A stretch of 64,000 bases of DNA from Sphingobacteriaceae bacterium GW460-11-11-14-LB5. Its GTDB lineage: Bacteria; Bacteroidota; Bacteroidia; Sphingobacteriales; Sphingobacteriaceae. Positions within the stretch are counted from its first letter, which is position 1; each line of letters starts with the position of its first letter. The stretch is from assembly GCA_002151545.1 (NCBI GenBank), contig CP021237.1:1302001-1366000 (forward strand), in the 5' to 3' direction. Made by a program: the position numbers and the translations under genes. Positions 35,721 to 45,968 of this stretch are shown here, piece after piece. The notes beneath the pieces were generated by a model. It made no database searches, was not told the DNA's origin, and was given only the letters and a program-made list of their open reading frames with translations.

Positions 35721-37946
35721 ATGAGTAAAATTTTACAAAAATTTTTAATCGTTAATTTGACGATTATATTCATTCTCAGCGCTTGCCGGAAAAAAGAATT
35801 TGATGAGTTCTATGGCCGTCCTGAAACATTAGCCGATCCAATTTATCAACAACTCCAGGCCAAAGGAAATTTTACCAGATTTTTAGATTGTATAGATAAA
35901 TCGGGCTACAAAGAAACCTTGAGTACGGCGGGTTCGTGGACGGTTTTTGCACCAACAGATGCGGCTTTTACCACCTACATGTCTGAAAATAACTTAACCG
36001 AAATCAATGCAACACTGGCTTCGGCAATTGTACGTTATTCGATGACTTACGATGGAGAGAAGGTAGAACGTTTAAGCGATAACTTAACATCAAAAGGTTT
36101 CGTTAAAAATGTTGGTTTCAGGCGACGTACCGTTTATTACGATTTTGTTTACGATGGCGTAGATAACGATGGTAAAGCGATAAAGGTAATTGCGGGAAAC
36201 CGTAACGGAACTTATTTATCAACCGATTTCAATAATAAAAACCTGCCCTTTTTTCTAACACCCTTCGTCACTTTTGCAGGCATTAGTGCGCTAGACTATA
36301 ACTATTTTTATCCCAATACAAGCTTTACCGGAAAAAATGTTGGCCCTGGGAAAATTATCGAACAGGATATTGTGGCCGAAAATGGCGTAATCCATATCGT
36401 AGATAAGGTACTTACCCCACCACAAAGCATCGATCAGTATATCGGCACTAAGGCACAATATGGTGCTTTCAAATCCCTTTTAGATAAATACGTAAGCTAT
36501 AATTTAAATACTGATATTACCCATCGCTACCAGGTGTTAACCGGAAAAAGCGATAACGTTTACGCTAAAAACTATAGCATACTGCTTGGTTTTTCGCCCA
36601 ACAACGAAAATTATCTGAAAGAAGACGCCAACGATGCACAGATAGGTATGTATACCATTTTTGCACCAACTGATGAGGCGGTAGAAGCTTATGCAAAGGT
36701 GCTGTTAAAATATTATGCAAAAAACAGGTTACAACCCGGAAATTATAAAGCACAGCTGAACGAACTGTTTTCTTTACGGTCAGACATCATCAGGGATTTT
36801 ATCAACTCCCATTTATACAGAACGACCGTATGGCCAAGCAAGTTTAATACGGTTAACAGCTTTTTAGGCGAGGCCACTAAACTTACGCCTGCAAATGTGG
36901 TAGACAAACAGTTTTTAAGTAACGGATTGTTTTACGGCGTAAATGCGGCCCAAAATGCCAACGTATTTTCAACCGTTTACGGAAAAGTAAATTTAGATCC
37001 TACCTATTACATTATGAAACAGGCGCTTGATGTATTGGGTTATGCCATTCCGATTAAAACAGCTTCTTTAAAATATATTGTTATCCCCATTCCTGATGCC
37101 ACATTGGTTAGTTTAGGATTCTCATACGATCCCTTTTATCCTTCATCACCCATCAGGGGCGATCTGAATGTTTTAAGGCGATTGTTGCAAACACATATTA
37201 TCCCGCTGGGCGATCGTGCCGTACCAAATTTTGCCACCACAGCTGGCATTTTAGAAACTTCGGGTGGCGAATACATTAAGTACAATAATGGTTTTTTCTC
37301 TTCAGCAGGTACAGAAGATTTGCCAGCGGTTGCCGATAAAAGTATTAAGATCGATTCGGTTGCTACAGCAGTTAACGGCGCTGATGCTTATGCAGCCAAA
37401 GTACTGATGTATACCGTACTTCCGGTAAGCAAGCATATCGAAAAATACGGAACTTTAACAACCGATCCTTATTATTCCTTCTTTCAATATCTTAAAAATA
37501 ACCTAACCCTTTACACTGCGGCAACAGGTGCTATCCAGGGGGTTACAGATGGAACTTCTTACACCGTTTTTATTCCAACAAATGCGGCTATACAAGCTGC
37601 GGTAACCGCTGGGTTATTACCGAAATTAGCCAACGGAACGCCAAACTATGCGCCAACAGATGCCGCAGACATTAGCCGGGTAGCCAAATTTATCCAATAC
37701 CACATTATTAAAGGTACGGTAGCCAGTGATGGACAGAAAACGGGCTCTTTTGAAAGTTTGCTTAAAAACGATTCGGGTGATGCAGCCAAGGTTACGGTAT
37801 CCACCAATACCACTAATACACTCACACTAAGAGATGTAACCAATACTTCTGTGAATGTTTTGCTCGGTACAACCGATAGAAGCAACGTATTATCTAACAG
37901 AACGGTTATCCACCAAATCAATTCTTATTTAAAATATCAATTCTAA
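35721..37946 (+). CDS. Multi-domain fasciclin (FAS1) lipoprotein A
   Basis: 741 residues with a lipobox (FILSAC, Cys22). Several FAS1-like units follow. The first (residues about 48-235) has GNFTRFLDCIDKSGY, SWTVFAPTDAAF and NGVIHIVDKVL. The second, about 240-420, has IGMYTIFAPTDEAVEAY. The third region, about 420-570, is more divergent. The last, about 585-741, has YYSFFQYLKNNL, TSYTVFIPTNAAI and TVIHQINSYL. FAS1 units mediate adhesion or ligand binding. It is the first gene of an operon and lies six bases before a SusC gene, so it probably acts at the outer surface beside that transporter. The role with SusC/SusD is inferred from order; no enzyme motif is seen. Confidence 0.9.
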   Translation: MSKILQKFLIVNLTIIFILSACRKKEFDEFYGRPETLADPIYQQLQAKGNFTRFLDCIDKSGYKETLSTAGSWTVFAPTDAAFTTYMSENNLTEINATLASAIVRYSMTYDGEKVERLSDNLTSKGFVKNVGFRRRTVYYDFVYDGVDNDGKAIKVIAGNRNGTYLSTDFNNKNLPFFLTPFVTFAGISALDYNYFYPNTSFTGKNVGPGKIIEQDIVAENGVIHIVDKVLTPPQSIDQYIGTKAQYGAFKSLLDKYVSYNLNTDITHRYQVLTGKSDNVYAKNYSILLGFSPNNENYLKEDANDAQIGMYTIFAPTDEAVEAYAKVLLKYYAKNRLQPGNYKAQLNELFSLRSDIIRDFINSHLYRTTVWPSKFNTVNSFLGEATKLTPANVVDKQFLSNGLFYGVNAAQNANVFSTVYGKVNLDPTYYIMKQALDVLGYAIPIKTASLKYIVIPIPDATLVSLGFSYDPFYPSSPIRGDLNVLRRLLQTHIIPLGDRAVPNFATTAGILETSGGEYIKYNNGFFSSAGTEDLPAVADKSIKIDSVATAVNGADAYAAKVLMYTVLPVSKHIEKYGTLTTDPYYSFFQYLKNNLTLYTAATGAIQGVTDGTSYTVFIPTNAAIQAAVTAGLLPKLANGTPNYAPTDAADISRVAKFIQYHIIKGTVASDGQKTGSFESLLKNDSGDAAKVTVSTNTTNTLTLRDVTNTSVNVLLGTTDRSNVLSNRTVIHQINSYLKYQF

Positions 37947-37952
37947 ACCGAG

Positions 37953-40900
37953 ATGACTAAAAGATATAATTATAGTTTTTTTATTTTACTATGCTGTTTG
38001 TTGGTATCATCCCTAAGCTACGCACAACAAATTAACTATGTAAAGGGAAAGGTTATTGATAAAAAAGATAAACAGCCTATTATTGGTGCATCTGTTGTAA
38101 TTGTTGATAAGGACAAAAGGGTAATTAAAGGTGTTTCGACAGATATTGATGGAAATTACACTTTACCGGTAGCAGATAAGACCTATAGAATTTCGGTTTC
38201 TTACATCGGTTATAAGTCTTCGGCACCGGTTAATATCGATAAAGCCGTGATCAATTTTCAGTTGGAAGCATCTGATAATCAAATGGATGAAGTTCAGATT
38301 GTTTCGAGGGCTAAAACGAGCAACGGAAGTGGAATGACGATCGATAAACGCGACCAGACTTCGGCTACGGTTACCATCGATGCCAAAGATCTTGAAGACC
38401 TCCAGTCGGCATCAATCGATCAGGCTTTGCAAGGTCGTATGGCAGGTGTTGATATTACCGCCAGTACAGGCGATCCGGGCGCACCGATGCAGATCCGCAT
38501 CCGTGGTACATCTTCCATCAATGGTGCTACCGATCCCTTAATCGTATTGGATGGGATGCCTTACGATATTACCATTCCTTCTGATTTTAACTTTGCCACC
38601 TCCGATGAGAACAATTATGGTCAGTTATTAAATATTGCCCCATCTGATATTAAAGAAATTAGTGTGCTAAAAGATGCTGCGGCTACAGCCGTTTGGGGAT
38701 CGAGGGCAGCAAACGGTGTATTAATCATTACCACAAAAAGAGGTTCGATTGGTCCGCCGGCTATTTCCTATAACTTTAAAGGTTCGTATTCTAAACAGCC
38801 AAGTCCCATCCCCATGTTGGATGGTAACCAGTATTCTTCGCTTATTTTGGAAGAATATTATAACGCAGGCCGCCAGTTCTCTACCTCAGAATATGCAAAA
38901 GAATTTCAATACGATCCGAATGATCCCTACAATTATTATAACTACAGCAACAATACCGATTGGCTATCGGCCATTACCAGGGTAGGTTACCTGCAGGACC
39001 ATAACCTTTCTATTTCAGGAGGTGGTGAAAAAGCCCGGTACCGTGCTTCGGTAAATTATTTTAACCAAACGGGTACAACCATTGGCACCGATTTAAACCG
39101 TGTTTCGGCAAGGGTAAACTTAGATTATATGGTGTCGAATAAAATCAGGTTTAGTTCGGATATTTCTTATACCCATATCGATCAGAACGGACTTTTTAAT
39201 ACCCGCGTTCGAGATGTTGCTTATACCAAAATGCCTAACCAAAGTATTTATGAGTACGATGAATATGGCAATTTAACTTCAAACTTTTTCAGCCCTGCTG
39301 CAACCGCACAAGGTGCTTATGCCGGTACTTTTAATCCATTGGCCATGGCATCGGCAGGTAGTAATCACCAATTGGGCGAGCGTATTACACCAAAATTTAG
39401 TTTGCAGTACGAAATTTTGCCAAGTGTGTTACGCCTGAACGGAAGTTTTATGGTGAATATTAACAATACCAAGGTAAAAACCTTCCTGCCTCAAATTGCA
39501 ACAGGCCGTCCTTATACCGAATCGGTGGTGAATACGGCTTCAGATGCTGATGGCGATTCTTTTACCATGAATACCAGTATGACTTTGGCTTACACGCCCA
39601 AACTGAACGATAAACACGACATTATTGGCTTTTTACGTTTTGATAGTGAAGATAGCCGTCGTACAGGCCAGTACCTGTTTGCAACCAATACGGCATCATC
39701 TTATTTAACCGATCCTTCGGTTGATAGCCGTACCAATTATACCGGTTCTGCAACCTCATCTTTAGGTCAAACCCGGTCGGTAGGTTTATTGGCTAACGTT
39801 CAATACAAATTTTTAGACCGTTATATCATCAATGGGAGTATCAGGGGCGATGGTAATTCCAGGTTCGGTGCGGCTAACCGATATGGTCTTTTCCCTTCAG
39901 TTTCTGGTCGCTGGCGGATATCCGGCGAACCTTTTATGAAAAAGGCGAATAAATATGTCGACGATTTTAGTTTAAGGGCCAGTTATGGTAAAAGTGGAAA
40001 CGTTCCGCGTAACGATTATTCTTACTTTAATATTTATCAGAATTACGGTTTCAGTTACCTGGATAACGCCGGGGTGTATTCTACCAATATGGAATTAACC
40101 GATTTAAGGTGGGAAACCGTTACCCAATCCAATCTGGGTATTACCTTAAATCTCTTTAAAAACTTAAATATCGATTTCGATTTATACCGTAAACGCACTA
40201 CCGATCTGTTTTATCCGGGTTTACAGGTAGCGAGTTATAACGGTTATGGCGGTGTTGATATGAACGTGGGTACCATGGATAACCAGGGCTGGGAAGTAAA
40301 CCTGAATGCTACGGTGATCAAAAAGAAAAAAATAAGATTAGATCTCTCTTTCAATATTGCACATAACGAAAACGTCATCCGCGAGGTTTCGCCTTTATAC
40401 CCAAGAGAGAATAAGGCTAAAGTAACCAGTAACAACGTGTACAAGGTATTTGTGCAGGAAAATAATCCTTTCGGTTCGTTTTATGGTTTCAAGTTTAAAG
40501 GGGTATATCCTGATAAAAACGCAACAGTTGCATTGGATGAAAATGGAAACCAGATTGTTGGACCGAATGGCGATAAAATTTACATGCGTTTTGCTTATCC
40601 ATCTATCGATTATGTTTTCCAGCCGGGTGATGCCATGTATGAAGACATTAACCACGACGGGAATATCGATTATAAAGATATTGTGTACCTGGGTAATGGT
40701 AACCCGAAACTAACAGGAGGATTTGGATCTAACCTCACCATCAACGGAAACCTTCGTTTAGGTTTTAACTTCACTTTCCGCACCGGTTACGACATTATTA
40801 ACGGTACTAAAATTAATACCACCAATATGTACGGCTTTAATAACCAAAGTACAGCCGTATTGCGCCGGTGGAAAAAAGAGGGAGATGTTACCGACATGCC

Positions 40901-41201
40901 AAGGGCCATGTATGCTACGGGTTATAACTTTTTAGGTTCTGACCGGTACATTGAAGATGGCTCATTTTTAAGGTTGAGCTCGGTAGTATTAAGATACGAT
41001 TTTGCCAAAACCTTTATGAAGAGATTGGGGATGAAATCACTTACCACCAACCTTACCGTGCAGAATATTTTAACATTTACCAAGTATACGGGGCAGGATC
41101 CTGAGGTGCCAATTAAGTTAAATGGGTCGAACACGGTGATCGATAATTCTACCACACCGCCAATTAAGACAATCACTTTCGGTTTAACTGCTAACTTTTA
41201 A
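37953..41201 (+). CDS. SusC/RagA-family TonB-dependent transporter, first of the fasciclin operon
   Basis: 1082 residues. The signal peptide ends in SYAQQ. The carboxypeptidase-D-like domain is YVKGKVIDKKDKQPIIGASV, then DEVQIVSRAKTSNGSG in place of the usual VVVGYGT motif, and the plug ISVLKDAAATAVWGSRAANG. The barrel ends in FGLTANF. It lies six bases after FAS1 lipoprotein A and 10 bases before its SusD partner. The changed linker after the CarboxypepD domain differs from the other SusC copies in the window. Substrate unknown. Confidence 0.96.
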   Translation: MTKRYNYSFFILLCCLLVSSLSYAQQINYVKGKVIDKKDKQPIIGASVVIVDKDKRVIKGVSTDIDGNYTLPVADKTYRISVSYIGYKSSAPVNIDKAVINFQLEASDNQMDEVQIVSRAKTSNGSGMTIDKRDQTSATVTIDAKDLEDLQSASIDQALQGRMAGVDITASTGDPGAPMQIRIRGTSSINGATDPLIVLDGMPYDITIPSDFNFATSDENNYGQLLNIAPSDIKEISVLKDAAATAVWGSRAANGVLIITTKRGSIGPPAISYNFKGSYSKQPSPIPMLDGNQYSSLILEEYYNAGRQFSTSEYAKEFQYDPNDPYNYYNYSNNTDWLSAITRVGYLQDHNLSISGGGEKARYRASVNYFNQTGTTIGTDLNRVSARVNLDYMVSNKIRFSSDISYTHIDQNGLFNTRVRDVAYTKMPNQSIYEYDEYGNLTSNFFSPAATAQGAYAGTFNPLAMASAGSNHQLGERITPKFSLQYEILPSVLRLNGSFMVNINNTKVKTFLPQIATGRPYTESVVNTASDADGDSFTMNTSMTLAYTPKLNDKHDIIGFLRFDSEDSRRTGQYLFATNTASSYLTDPSVDSRTNYTGSATSSLGQTRSVGLLANVQYKFLDRYIINGSIRGDGNSRFGAANRYGLFPSVSGRWRISGEPFMKKANKYVDDFSLRASYGKSGNVPRNDYSYFNIYQNYGFSYLDNAGVYSTNMELTDLRWETVTQSNLGITLNLFKNLNIDFDLYRKRTTDLFYPGLQVASYNGYGGVDMNVGTMDNQGWEVNLNATVIKKKKIRLDLSFNIAHNENVIREVSPLYPRENKAKVTSNNVYKVFVQENNPFGSFYGFKFKGVYPDKNATVALDENGNQIVGPNGDKIYMRFAYPSIDYVFQPGDAMYEDINHDGNIDYKDIVYLGNGNPKLTGGFGSNLTINGNLRLGFNFTFRTGYDIINGTKINTTNMYGFNNQSTAVLRRWKKEGDVTDMPRAMYATGYNFLGSDRYIEDGSFLRLSSVVLRYDFAKTFMKRLGMKSLTTNLTVQNILTFTKYTGQDPEVPIKLNGSNTVIDNSTTPPIKTITFGLTANF

Positions 41202-41211
41202 TTCAAAACTG

Positions 41212-42675
41212 ATGAAAAATATTATATATAGCACTTGTTTATTATTGATGCTGGTGATGAGCAGCTCCTGTAACAAATGGCTCGATCTTCAACCTAGAGA
41301 TGGGATTACCAGACAGGAGTTCTGGAAAACGAAAGAAGATGTATTAGCAGCAGTTTCTGGCTGTTATGCCTCTTTGCTGGCGCCGCCTCCGGGTATTTCT
41401 GATAAATCTTTATTGGAATACATGTTTATGTATGGTGAGCTTAGAGCAGATATGATTGCGGGCGGGCCCAGCATTACAACCGAAGAAACGGATATTATCA
41501 ATGTAAATATTACCCAGGATAATACCACTGCAAAATGGGCAGCATTTTACCGTACCATTAATTATTGCAATACTGTACTAGATTTTGCTCCTGGTGTTAA
41601 AGGTACCGACCCCACTTTTACCGATGCAGCATTAAACGGTTACGTGGCAGAAGCACTTACCTTAAGAAGCTTAATGTATTTTTACCTGTTGCGTACTTTT
41701 AGGGATGTACCATTAAAATTAACCGCTACCGTAAAAGATACCGATTTACAGGATCTGCCAAAAACCAAACAGGCTGATATTTTAAAACAAATTGTTGCCG
41801 ACTTAAAAAAAGCAGAACAAGGCGCGGTTACCACTTATGGCAGCACAAGGTTAGATAAGGGCAGGGTAACCAAATTTACCGTAAATGCTTTGTTAGCCGA
41901 TGTGTACCTGTGGATGGAAGATTATCCAAATTGTATTACCGAGTGTAATAAAATCATCAGCTCGCAACGGTTTGCCCTGGTTGGTGCAGCTGGCTGGTAC
42001 AATAATGTGTTTTTTAAAGGTTCATCCATCGAAACCATATTTGAATTTGATCAGGCGATTGAAAATCCGTTTTATAATTTATTGGTAAATACCCGACGAC
42101 GTTTTATCGGCTCTCCGTTTTTGAGCACCGAAATCTTTATTGCAGATGATGTTGATCCGGATAATAACTATGATATCAGAGCGGCTTCTTACTACAATTC
42201 GGCTTTTACCATCCAAAAATATGGTACCGAAAATCCATCTTATGTAAAATGGCAGGCTTACCGTTATTCGGATATTATGATGATTAAAGCCGAAGCTTTG
42301 GCTTTAACCGGGGGTGGTGCAGAAGCTTTGGCGCTGGTTGATGAACTGAGGTTAAGACGGAATGCCGTTAATGCCACAAAGGCTACTGTAGATCCTTCAG
42401 AACCTGAAGCTTTGTGCGATTATATTTTGGCCGAACGTGCCAGAGAATTTGCTTTTGAAGGTAAAAGATGGTTCGATCTTTTACGCCATGCCAAACGCAA
42501 TAACTACAGCCGCATTGATATCCTGTTAGATATTGCTGCAAAAACCGTATCGCCTACGCTTCAGCAATCGGCCATTACCAAATTTAGAGATCCCAATAGC
42601 CATTACCTGCCGATTTATCAGAGCGAGTTATTTACCGATCCTAATCTTGTACAAAATCCATTTTACACTAAATAG
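41212..42675 (+). CDS. SusD/RagB-family lipoprotein, first of the fasciclin operon
   Basis: 487 residues. The lipobox is MSSSC, followed by NKWLDLQPRDGITRQEFW, a typical SusD start. EALTLRSLMYFYLLRTFRDVPL marks the TPR region and ILAERAREFAFEGKRWFDLLR the C-terminal half. It ends in YLPIYQSELFTDPNLVQNPFY, the family ending. It starts 10 bases after SusC; the next gene starts 10 bases after its stop, so translation may be coupled. Confidence 0.97.
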   Translation: MKNIIYSTCLLLMLVMSSSCNKWLDLQPRDGITRQEFWKTKEDVLAAVSGCYASLLAPPPGISDKSLLEYMFMYGELRADMIAGGPSITTEETDIINVNITQDNTTAKWAAFYRTINYCNTVLDFAPGVKGTDPTFTDAALNGYVAEALTLRSLMYFYLLRTFRDVPLKLTATVKDTDLQDLPKTKQADILKQIVADLKKAEQGAVTTYGSTRLDKGRVTKFTVNALLADVYLWMEDYPNCITECNKIISSQRFALVGAAGWYNNVFFKGSSIETIFEFDQAIENPFYNLLVNTRRRFIGSPFLSTEIFIADDVDPDNNYDIRAASYYNSAFTIQKYGTENPSYVKWQAYRYSDIMMIKAEALALTGGGAEALALVDELRLRRNAVNATKATVDPSEPEALCDYILAERAREFAFEGKRWFDLLRHAKRNNYSRIDILLDIAAKTVSPTLQQSAITKFRDPNSHYLPIYQSELFTDPNLVQNPFYTK

Positions 42676-42685
42676 AATAAGTGAT

Positions 42686-44500
42686 ATGAAAGTGAAATTA
42701 GACCTCCGCAAAATTACCTATTTGGTTATACTCAGTGCATTTGTAATCTTTGTGATTAATGCCTGTAAAAGAGAAAGTTTAACATTAACCACCACCGATG
42801 ATGTTAATATTACCGGGTTTCTGGAGAAAAATCCTGATAAATTTTCTTTGTTTACCCAAATCTTAGAAAGATCTGGTACAAAGGGTTATTTGGCGGCATA
42901 TGGTAAATACACCATGTTTACCCCCGATAATAATGCAGTGAACAATTGGTTAAAAAGTTTGAATAAAACGGCAGTCGATCAATTAACAGCTGCAGAACTG
43001 AAAGATGTTGTTCGTTTCCACGTTTTGCCAGATACCGTGGCCACAGGTAAATTTACCGATGGTAAGTTAACGCAGATTACCCTTTATGGTCAGTACCTGC
43101 AAACGGGCGTTACTTTTAAAGATGGTATAAGTAGCTTTATTATCAACAAACAGGCCCTGATTACCCAGTCGAACGTTCGGGTTGGGAATGGCATTATCCA
43201 TGTTATCGATCATGTGTTAATCCCTTCAACTAAAACACTGGCTGCTACCATTGAAGGTAATAACAGATACAGCATTTTTACCCAGGCCTTAAAAGAAACC
43301 GGTTTTTACGACTCGTTAAACTATGTACAAGCTGTAATTCCTGATACTACACGCCGTTTTCAGACCGTAATTCTCGAATCCGATTCGGCATTACAAGCCG
43401 CAGGTTTTAACAATTATGCCGCTTTAAAAGCCAAACTTTCTAAAACAGGTAATCCGAAAAGCCATGCCGATAGTTTGTGGATGTATGTGGCTTATCATAT
43501 TTCAACAGGCGCAAGTTATACCCCTGATATTGTTTCGTCGCCTTCATTGGCAACATTGGTGCCGAGTGAAATCATAACCACCAAATTACTGGGAACGAAA
43601 GTTTTATTAAATGATGATGAATTTAATGGGGTGATTGAACCAGGAGTAGAAGTTAACAGAACGTTTAGTAATGTGACTACCTCAAATGGGGTTTTACACG
43701 AATCGAAAGGTTTTTACAAAATTAAACCAAGGGTACCTACAGGCGTTTTCTTCGATATTGGCGATCAGCCGGAATTAAAATTACTGGCAGCCTGGCGTGC
43801 ACCCGGACAAACCATCCAGCTCTTGCAAAATGGAAAATTAATTACCGCGGGCATCAGGCTAGATGCTTACCGGTCGGGCACAATCGGCCCTGTTTATGCC
43901 GTGTCGTCAACCCCGATAGGTGCATCTGATGGGCGGAGTTATGCCAATAGAGATGTTATTCAATTTAACCCAACCACCAGTAATACGGCACGTTCCATCT
44001 GGATGGAAATCAGAACCCCTATGCTGGTAAAAGGCAAATACAAAGTTTGGATCTGTTATACCTACAATGGCTCTGGACCACTTACACAGGTTGGGGTAGA
44101 TGTGGGTACACCTCAAGAGCAGTTACTACCCAATCTGGTCGATTTCGCACAAACATTAACCAGTTCCGGGGTGCCTACCGCCAATGCGGCTTTGCCTTCT
44201 GCAGATGGATTAATGTTAACCAATGGCTTTAAACGCTATATGGCTACAACTGCTGAAGTAAGCAATGGCGTAAATGGTTTACAGCCCATCTCACAAAATA
44301 ACTTATGGTCGGTTATGGTCGGGAAACTGGCTGGTGTGGTTGATATTAAAACAACTGATAAACACTGGGTAAGGTTTACAACACTGCGCGGTAATGGAAG
44401 CGGAATTATGAATATGGATATGATTCACTTTATTCCAATTGATGATGACCAGAACTATCCAAGATTTAGTCCGTCGGGCCTGATTTACAAACGCCCTTAA
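42686..44500 (+). CDS. Fasciclin (FAS1) lipoprotein B with C-terminal beta-sandwich-like domain
   Basis: 604 residues from ATG 42686. An upstream start at 42533 would overlap SusD by more than 140 bases and lacks a signal peptide, so it is rejected. The lipobox is FVINAC (Cys27). FAS1 unit one (about 40-185) has FSLFTQILERSGTKGYL, KYTMFTPDNNAV and GNGIIHVIDHVLIP; unit two (about 190-385) starts RYSIFTQALKETGFYDSL. Residues about 390-604 form a Gly/Asn-rich beta-sandwich-like region of unknown family (KYKVWICYTYNGSGP, TTDKHWVRFTTLRGNGSG), which could bind a glycan. It sits between SusD and FAS1 lipoprotein C. No enzyme motif found. Confidence 0.88.
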   Translation: MKVKLDLRKITYLVILSAFVIFVINACKRESLTLTTTDDVNITGFLEKNPDKFSLFTQILERSGTKGYLAAYGKYTMFTPDNNAVNNWLKSLNKTAVDQLTAAELKDVVRFHVLPDTVATGKFTDGKLTQITLYGQYLQTGVTFKDGISSFIINKQALITQSNVRVGNGIIHVIDHVLIPSTKTLAATIEGNNRYSIFTQALKETGFYDSLNYVQAVIPDTTRRFQTVILESDSALQAAGFNNYAALKAKLSKTGNPKSHADSLWMYVAYHISTGASYTPDIVSSPSLATLVPSEIITTKLLGTKVLLNDDEFNGVIEPGVEVNRTFSNVTTSNGVLHESKGFYKIKPRVPTGVFFDIGDQPELKLLAAWRAPGQTIQLLQNGKLITAGIRLDAYRSGTIGPVYAVSSTPIGASDGRSYANRDVIQFNPTTSNTARSIWMEIRTPMLVKGKYKVWICYTYNGSGPLTQVGVDVGTPQEQLLPNLVDFAQTLTSSGVPTANAALPSADGLMLTNGFKRYMATTAEVSNGVNGLQPISQNNLWSVMVGKLAGVVDIKTTDKHWVRFTTLRGNGSGIMNMDMIHFIPIDDDQNYPRFSPSGLIYKRP

Positions 44501-44532
44501 CGAATTGAGCCATAGAACTAAAAATATAAATA

Positions 44533-45966
44533 ATGACTAGAAAATATATCATATACGTTGCCCTGCTCAGCATCACTACAGTTTTATATTCCTGTAAAGA
44601 TAACCTGGAACTGCATAACAAGCTTACCAATGTAGATAACAGCTTAGATCTTGCGCAAAAGCTTGATGCTCAGGCCAACGTAAGCATTTTTAACGGTTAT
44701 GTTAAAACAACCGGTTATGATAAAGTGCTTGCCAGTGCGCAAAATTATACGGTTTGGGCCCCAACCAATCAGGCTTTAGCCAATTTAGATGCTGCAATTG
44801 TTTCTGATCCCGCAAAATTGAAAGATTTTGTAGCCAACCACATTGCATTATCTACTTATCCGTTAAATAAAATAGGCGATACCACCAGGTTAAAATTACT
44901 GAATAATAAGTTTGGTGTTTTTACCAGCACGAAATTTGAAGAAGGTACTGTTGCCGGCGCTGGCCAGTTTGTGAAAAATGGGGTATTGTATACCGTAGAT
45001 CAGGCAGTTCCGGCCAAACAGAATATTTGGGATTATATGCTCTCTAGCACGGATGGTGCTTTGCAAAAAAATTACATCAATAATCTATCCGTTACCGTTA
45101 TCGATACCGCAAACGCTACTGTAATTGGTTATAATGTATTGGGTAATCCAATTTTTGCACCAAATCCGCCCATGGTATCTAGAAATACGTACTGGGTCAA
45201 TGTGGCCGATCTGAGAGACGAAAGTCAGCAGTACACTTATTTCATATTACAGGATGCCGCCTTTACAGCCGAATCAGCAAAACTTTCTAGCTATTATCCA
45301 AGTATCAATCCGAATTTAAATGCTTCTTTCTTTCTGGTTAAAGATTTAACCATAAAAGGCGTGTACCCAATTGAAAAATTGCCAGATACGCTTATCTCAT
45401 TAAAAGGGGTAAAAGTGCCAATCAATAAGGCCAATATTGTCCGTTCTTACCGTGCCAGCAATGGAATCGTGCATGTGGTTAATGCACTGCCTTTCCGTTT
45501 GAAGGATAAAGTACAGGAATTTAAAATCGAAGGGGAAAAACCGCTGTCTGTTAGTGCTGCACGAACGATTTTATACCGTACTAAACTCGATAATTTAGGG
45601 AAAACCTTTAACGATATTGAGGTTTACGACCATAAGTATGCCGAATTTGGGGTGTTTTATACCAAAGCCAATTTGCCGGTGGTCAAATATAAAGTGTATG
45701 CCAGGGCCATTTCTGGTTTACCCGGCGATCCGCAGGTGGCGGCATTTACGCAGCGTTACTTTTTTTATAATCCAACCACCTTAAGTTATACTTTATTTTA
45801 TACGCATTTGGTAAATCCCTTAACCTATGGCGAAACCTATTTAGGAGAATATACGCCTGCAGACTTTGGTAATTTTCAGGTGAGGTTAACCGCTGCAAAC
45901 AGTACGAATGTAAATGTAAGTACACTCATACTGGATTATCTCCGCTTCGAACCAGTTTTACCTTAA
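44533..45966 (+). CDS. Fasciclin (FAS1) lipoprotein C with C-terminal beta-sandwich-like domain
   Basis: 477 residues with lipobox VLYSC (Cys21). The FAS1 core has VSIFNGYVKTTGYDKVLA, NYTVWAPTNQALANLD, DFVANHIALSTY and VKNGVLYTVDQAVP; a second, looser unit ends in RASNGIVHVVNALPF. Residues about 330-477 are beta-rich, with an aromatic run (RYFFYNPTTLSYTLFYTHL) and an ending DYLRFEPVLP resembling that of lipoprotein B's tail. It precedes a SusC gene by only two bases. It likely forms a surface complex with the following SusC/SusD pair (inference). Confidence 0.88.
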   Translation: MTRKYIIYVALLSITTVLYSCKDNLELHNKLTNVDNSLDLAQKLDAQANVSIFNGYVKTTGYDKVLASAQNYTVWAPTNQALANLDAAIVSDPAKLKDFVANHIALSTYPLNKIGDTTRLKLLNNKFGVFTSTKFEEGTVAGAGQFVKNGVLYTVDQAVPAKQNIWDYMLSSTDGALQKNYINNLSVTVIDTANATVIGYNVLGNPIFAPNPPMVSRNTYWVNVADLRDESQQYTYFILQDAAFTAESAKLSSYYPSINPNLNASFFLVKDLTIKGVYPIEKLPDTLISLKGVKVPINKANIVRSYRASNGIVHVVNALPFRLKDKVQEFKIEGEKPLSVSAARTILYRTKLDNLGKTFNDIEVYDHKYAEFGVFYTKANLPVVKYKVYARAISGLPGDPQVAAFTQRYFFYNPTTLSYTLFYTHLVNPLTYGETYLGEYTPADFGNFQVRLTAANSTNVNVSTLILDYLRFEPVLP

Positions 45967-45968
45967 TT

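Noticed and set aside
42533-42685. Long upstream start for fasciclin lipoprotein B
   Set aside because: It overlaps SusD by more than 140 bases in another frame; ATG 42686 starts the lipoprotein signal.
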